Source: Akkermansiaceae bacterium (GTDB lineage Bacteria > Verrucomicrobiota > Verrucomicrobiia > Verrucomicrobiales > Akkermansiaceae). From it: DNA of 7,328 nt. A program made the translations under genes and the position numbers. The stretch is taken from positions 1-7,328 of the forward strand of contig JARFPV010000183.1 of NCBI GenBank assembly GCA_029288115.1. Direction: 5' to 3'. Under the pieces are notes generated by a model. The model saw only the letters and a list, made by a program, of their open reading frames with translations, did no database searches and was not told the origin of the DNA. Position 1 is the first letter of the stretch, and each line of letters begins with the position of its first letter. Positions 6,103 to 7,328 of this stretch are shown one piece after another.

Positions 6103-7328
6103 AAAATTGCCCCCTGCCCCGGGCACTTGTGACCTACTTTGCTCAACGACAAATCGATCAGCACAGAAAATCAATTCTGGATGGGAACACGATCACGCGG
6201 GCAGAAATCGAGTCTCAGATCGAGCAGGAGCTCTCTGTCTTTGCTGCCAGCCGATTACAGCCTGTGATCAATGCTACCGGTGTGGTGATCCATACCAACC
6301 TTGGCCGTTCACCGCTTGGTGTGCAGGCGGCAGAGACTCTCACTGAGGTTGCCACAGGATACTGCAATCTGGAGTTTAATCTGCCTGATGGCACACGTGG
6401 CAAACGCGCTGGATACCTGGAATCGGCACTTGCAGCCATCCTCGGTGCTGACGCCGCGACAGCAGTCAACAACTGCGCAGCCGCTCTCGTGCTCACCCTG
6501 CGATATCTCTGCGCGGGCGAAAAAAACGAAGTCATCGTTTCGCGTAGTGAATTGGTGGAGATTGGTGGAGGATTTCGTATCCCTGACATCCTGGAGACCT
6601 CAGGCGCAAAACTTGTGGAAGTGGGCGCGACCAATAAAACCAATCTGAGCGACTACTCCAAGGCGATCACTTCTAAAACGGCGATGATTCTTAAAGTGCA
6701 CCGCTCAAATTTCTATATCGGCGGTTTCACTGAAGAACCCGAGGTCACAGAACTCGCCGAGCTGGCACATCAACACGACCTACCATTGGTCGAAGATATT
6801 GGATCGGGCGCGATGATGGCGACAGATGATCTGGCACCCATCGACCACGAACCGACACCACAGGAAGCGCTGCGCAACGGCATCGACCTGGTTTGTTTCT
6901 CCGGGGACAAACTGTTAGGAGGTCCGCAGTCGGGCATCATTGCCGGACGAACCGATCTCGTCGCCGGCATCAAAAAAGAACCGTTTTTCCGTGCTGTGCG
7001 CTGTGACAAGCTCATCCTCACCGTTCTTCAGGAATGCGTGGATACTTACCTCGCCACGCAGTCCGACAAACAAATAGCGAATGTCCCAGCATTGAATTTC
7101 ATTTCTGAATCTACCGAGGTGTTACGCCAGCGTGCAGAGGCATTGATTGCTTCTCTTGAACCTGAGATTCAGCCAATGTGCAGTGTCACGGAAACGACAG
7201 CGCGCACAGGTGGAGGAACCATGCCGAAGTCTGAAATACCATCGATCGCTGTGAGCATTTCGCCCCAGGGTCAGTCATTAAACAAACTATCGCGTAAGCT
7301 GCGCATTGGCCAGCCTGCCGTGGTTGGA
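6036..7328 (+). CDS. selA: L-seryl-tRNA(Sec) selenium transferase (selenocysteine synthase), 3' end cut by window edge
   Basis: SelA is a PLP enzyme that converts seryl-tRNA(Sec) to selenocysteinyl-tRNA(Sec) with selenophosphate, enabling UGA decoding as selenocysteine. The frame is open for 431 codons to the last base; family members run about 460, so roughly 30 residues are missing. An N-terminal domain (about 10-45, LPSVEKLTKQL) is followed by the fold-type I core: NATGVVIHTNLGRSPLG (79-95), SRSELVEIGGGFRIPD (169-184), VEVGATNKTNL (194-204), KVHRSNFYIGGFTEEP (220-235), VEDIGSG (252-258), and FSGDKLLGGPQSG (288-300), where K292 is the expected PLP lysine. RAVRCDK (319-325) and the C-terminal TGGGTMPKSEIPS (391-403) also fit. 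The N-terminal domain and overall match point to true bacterial SelA rather than a SelA-like paralogue. An in-frame TAA at 6024 makes the ATG at 6036 the first possible ATG start. There is no Shine-Dalgarno. selB would be a natural next gene but lies outside. Confidence 0.96.
   Translation, partial: MPNPQQSLRELPSVEKLTKQLAQNCPLPRALVTYFAQRQIDQHRKSILDGNTITRAEIESQIEQELSVFAASRLQPVINATGVVIHTNLGRSPLGVQAAETLTEVATGYCNLEFNLPDGTRGKRAGYLESALAAILGADAATAVNNCAAALVLTLRYLCAGEKNEVIVSRSELVEIGGGFRIPDILETSGAKLVEVGATNKTNLSDYSKAITSKTAMILKVHRSNFYIGGFTEEPEVTELAELAHQHDLPLVEDIGSGAMMATDDLAPIDHEPTPQEALRNGIDLVCFSGDKLLGGPQSGIIAGRTDLVAGIKKEPFFRAVRCDKLILTVLQECVDTYLATQSDKQIANVPALNFISESTEVLRQRAEALIASLEPEIQPMCSVTETTARTGGGTMPKSEIPSIAVSISPQGQSLNKLSRKLRIGQPAVVG

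Noticed and set aside
5994..6110. A glycine riboswitch upstream of gcvT
   Set aside because: Glycine riboswitches often precede gcvT, but the gap is only 42 bp and the next bases encode SelA. I see no tandem aptamer-like structure.
6215..6643. A 142-codon open frame on the minus strand
   Set aside because: It is antisense to conserved selA core motifs, and its Arg/Ser/Ala-rich product is typical of a shadow frame.
1..7328. A novel defence, mobile or biosynthetic system
   Set aside because: Every gene but one is a recognisable housekeeping or metabolic gene, with no integrase, transposase, phage, toxin, CRISPR or repeat signal. The exception is a small protein of a probable widespread family.

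Overview
The window reads as an ordinary stretch of bacterial chromosome, near 50% GC by eye and densely coded. It holds six genes and no rRNA, tRNA, CRISPR array, insertion sequence or prophage. The host is probably a Verrucomicrobiota-type bacterium. The clues are a DUF5069-like protein (a family I associate mainly with Verrucomicrobia and Planctomycetes), a single-chain P-protein rather than a split gcvPA/gcvPB pair, and start sites that mostly lack a Shine-Dalgarno sequence. This assignment is inference; no marker gene here settles it.

Layout from left to right. Positions 1-1095 (minus strand) encode RsgA, the circularly permuted ribosome-assembly GTPase; its extreme C-terminus runs off the left edge. 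Positions 1125-1547 (minus) encode a 140-residue DUF5069-like protein of unknown function. Then come gcvP (1556-4384), gcvH (4470-4847) and gcvT (4887-5993), all minus strand, so the transcription order is gcvT-gcvH-gcvP-DUF5069-rsgA. Positions 6036-7328 (plus) encode SelA, selenocysteine synthase, diverging from gcvT across only 42 bp and cut by the right edge after 431 codons. No stretch over 300 bases lacks a gene.

The three gcv genes supply the P, H and T proteins of the glycine cleavage system, which splits glycine into CO2, ammonia and methylene-tetrahydrofolate. The L-protein (dihydrolipoamide dehydrogenase) and the lipoylation enzymes are not in the window. SelA implies that the organism makes selenocysteine; selB, selC and selD are not visible here. 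Glycine cleavage and selenocysteine synthesis share only the broad serine/glycine one-carbon context, so their adjacency may mean no more than a shared intergenic space.

I found no new multi-gene system. The points most worth checking are regulatory: a terminator-like hairpin with a UCCG tetraloop between gcvH and gcvP; a good-looking extended -10 promoter for rsgA that uses the stop codon of the gene before it and would give a leaderless mRNA; the compact selA/gcvT divergent region with a 9-bp inverted repeat; and the DUF5069 gene placed 8 bp behind gcvP.
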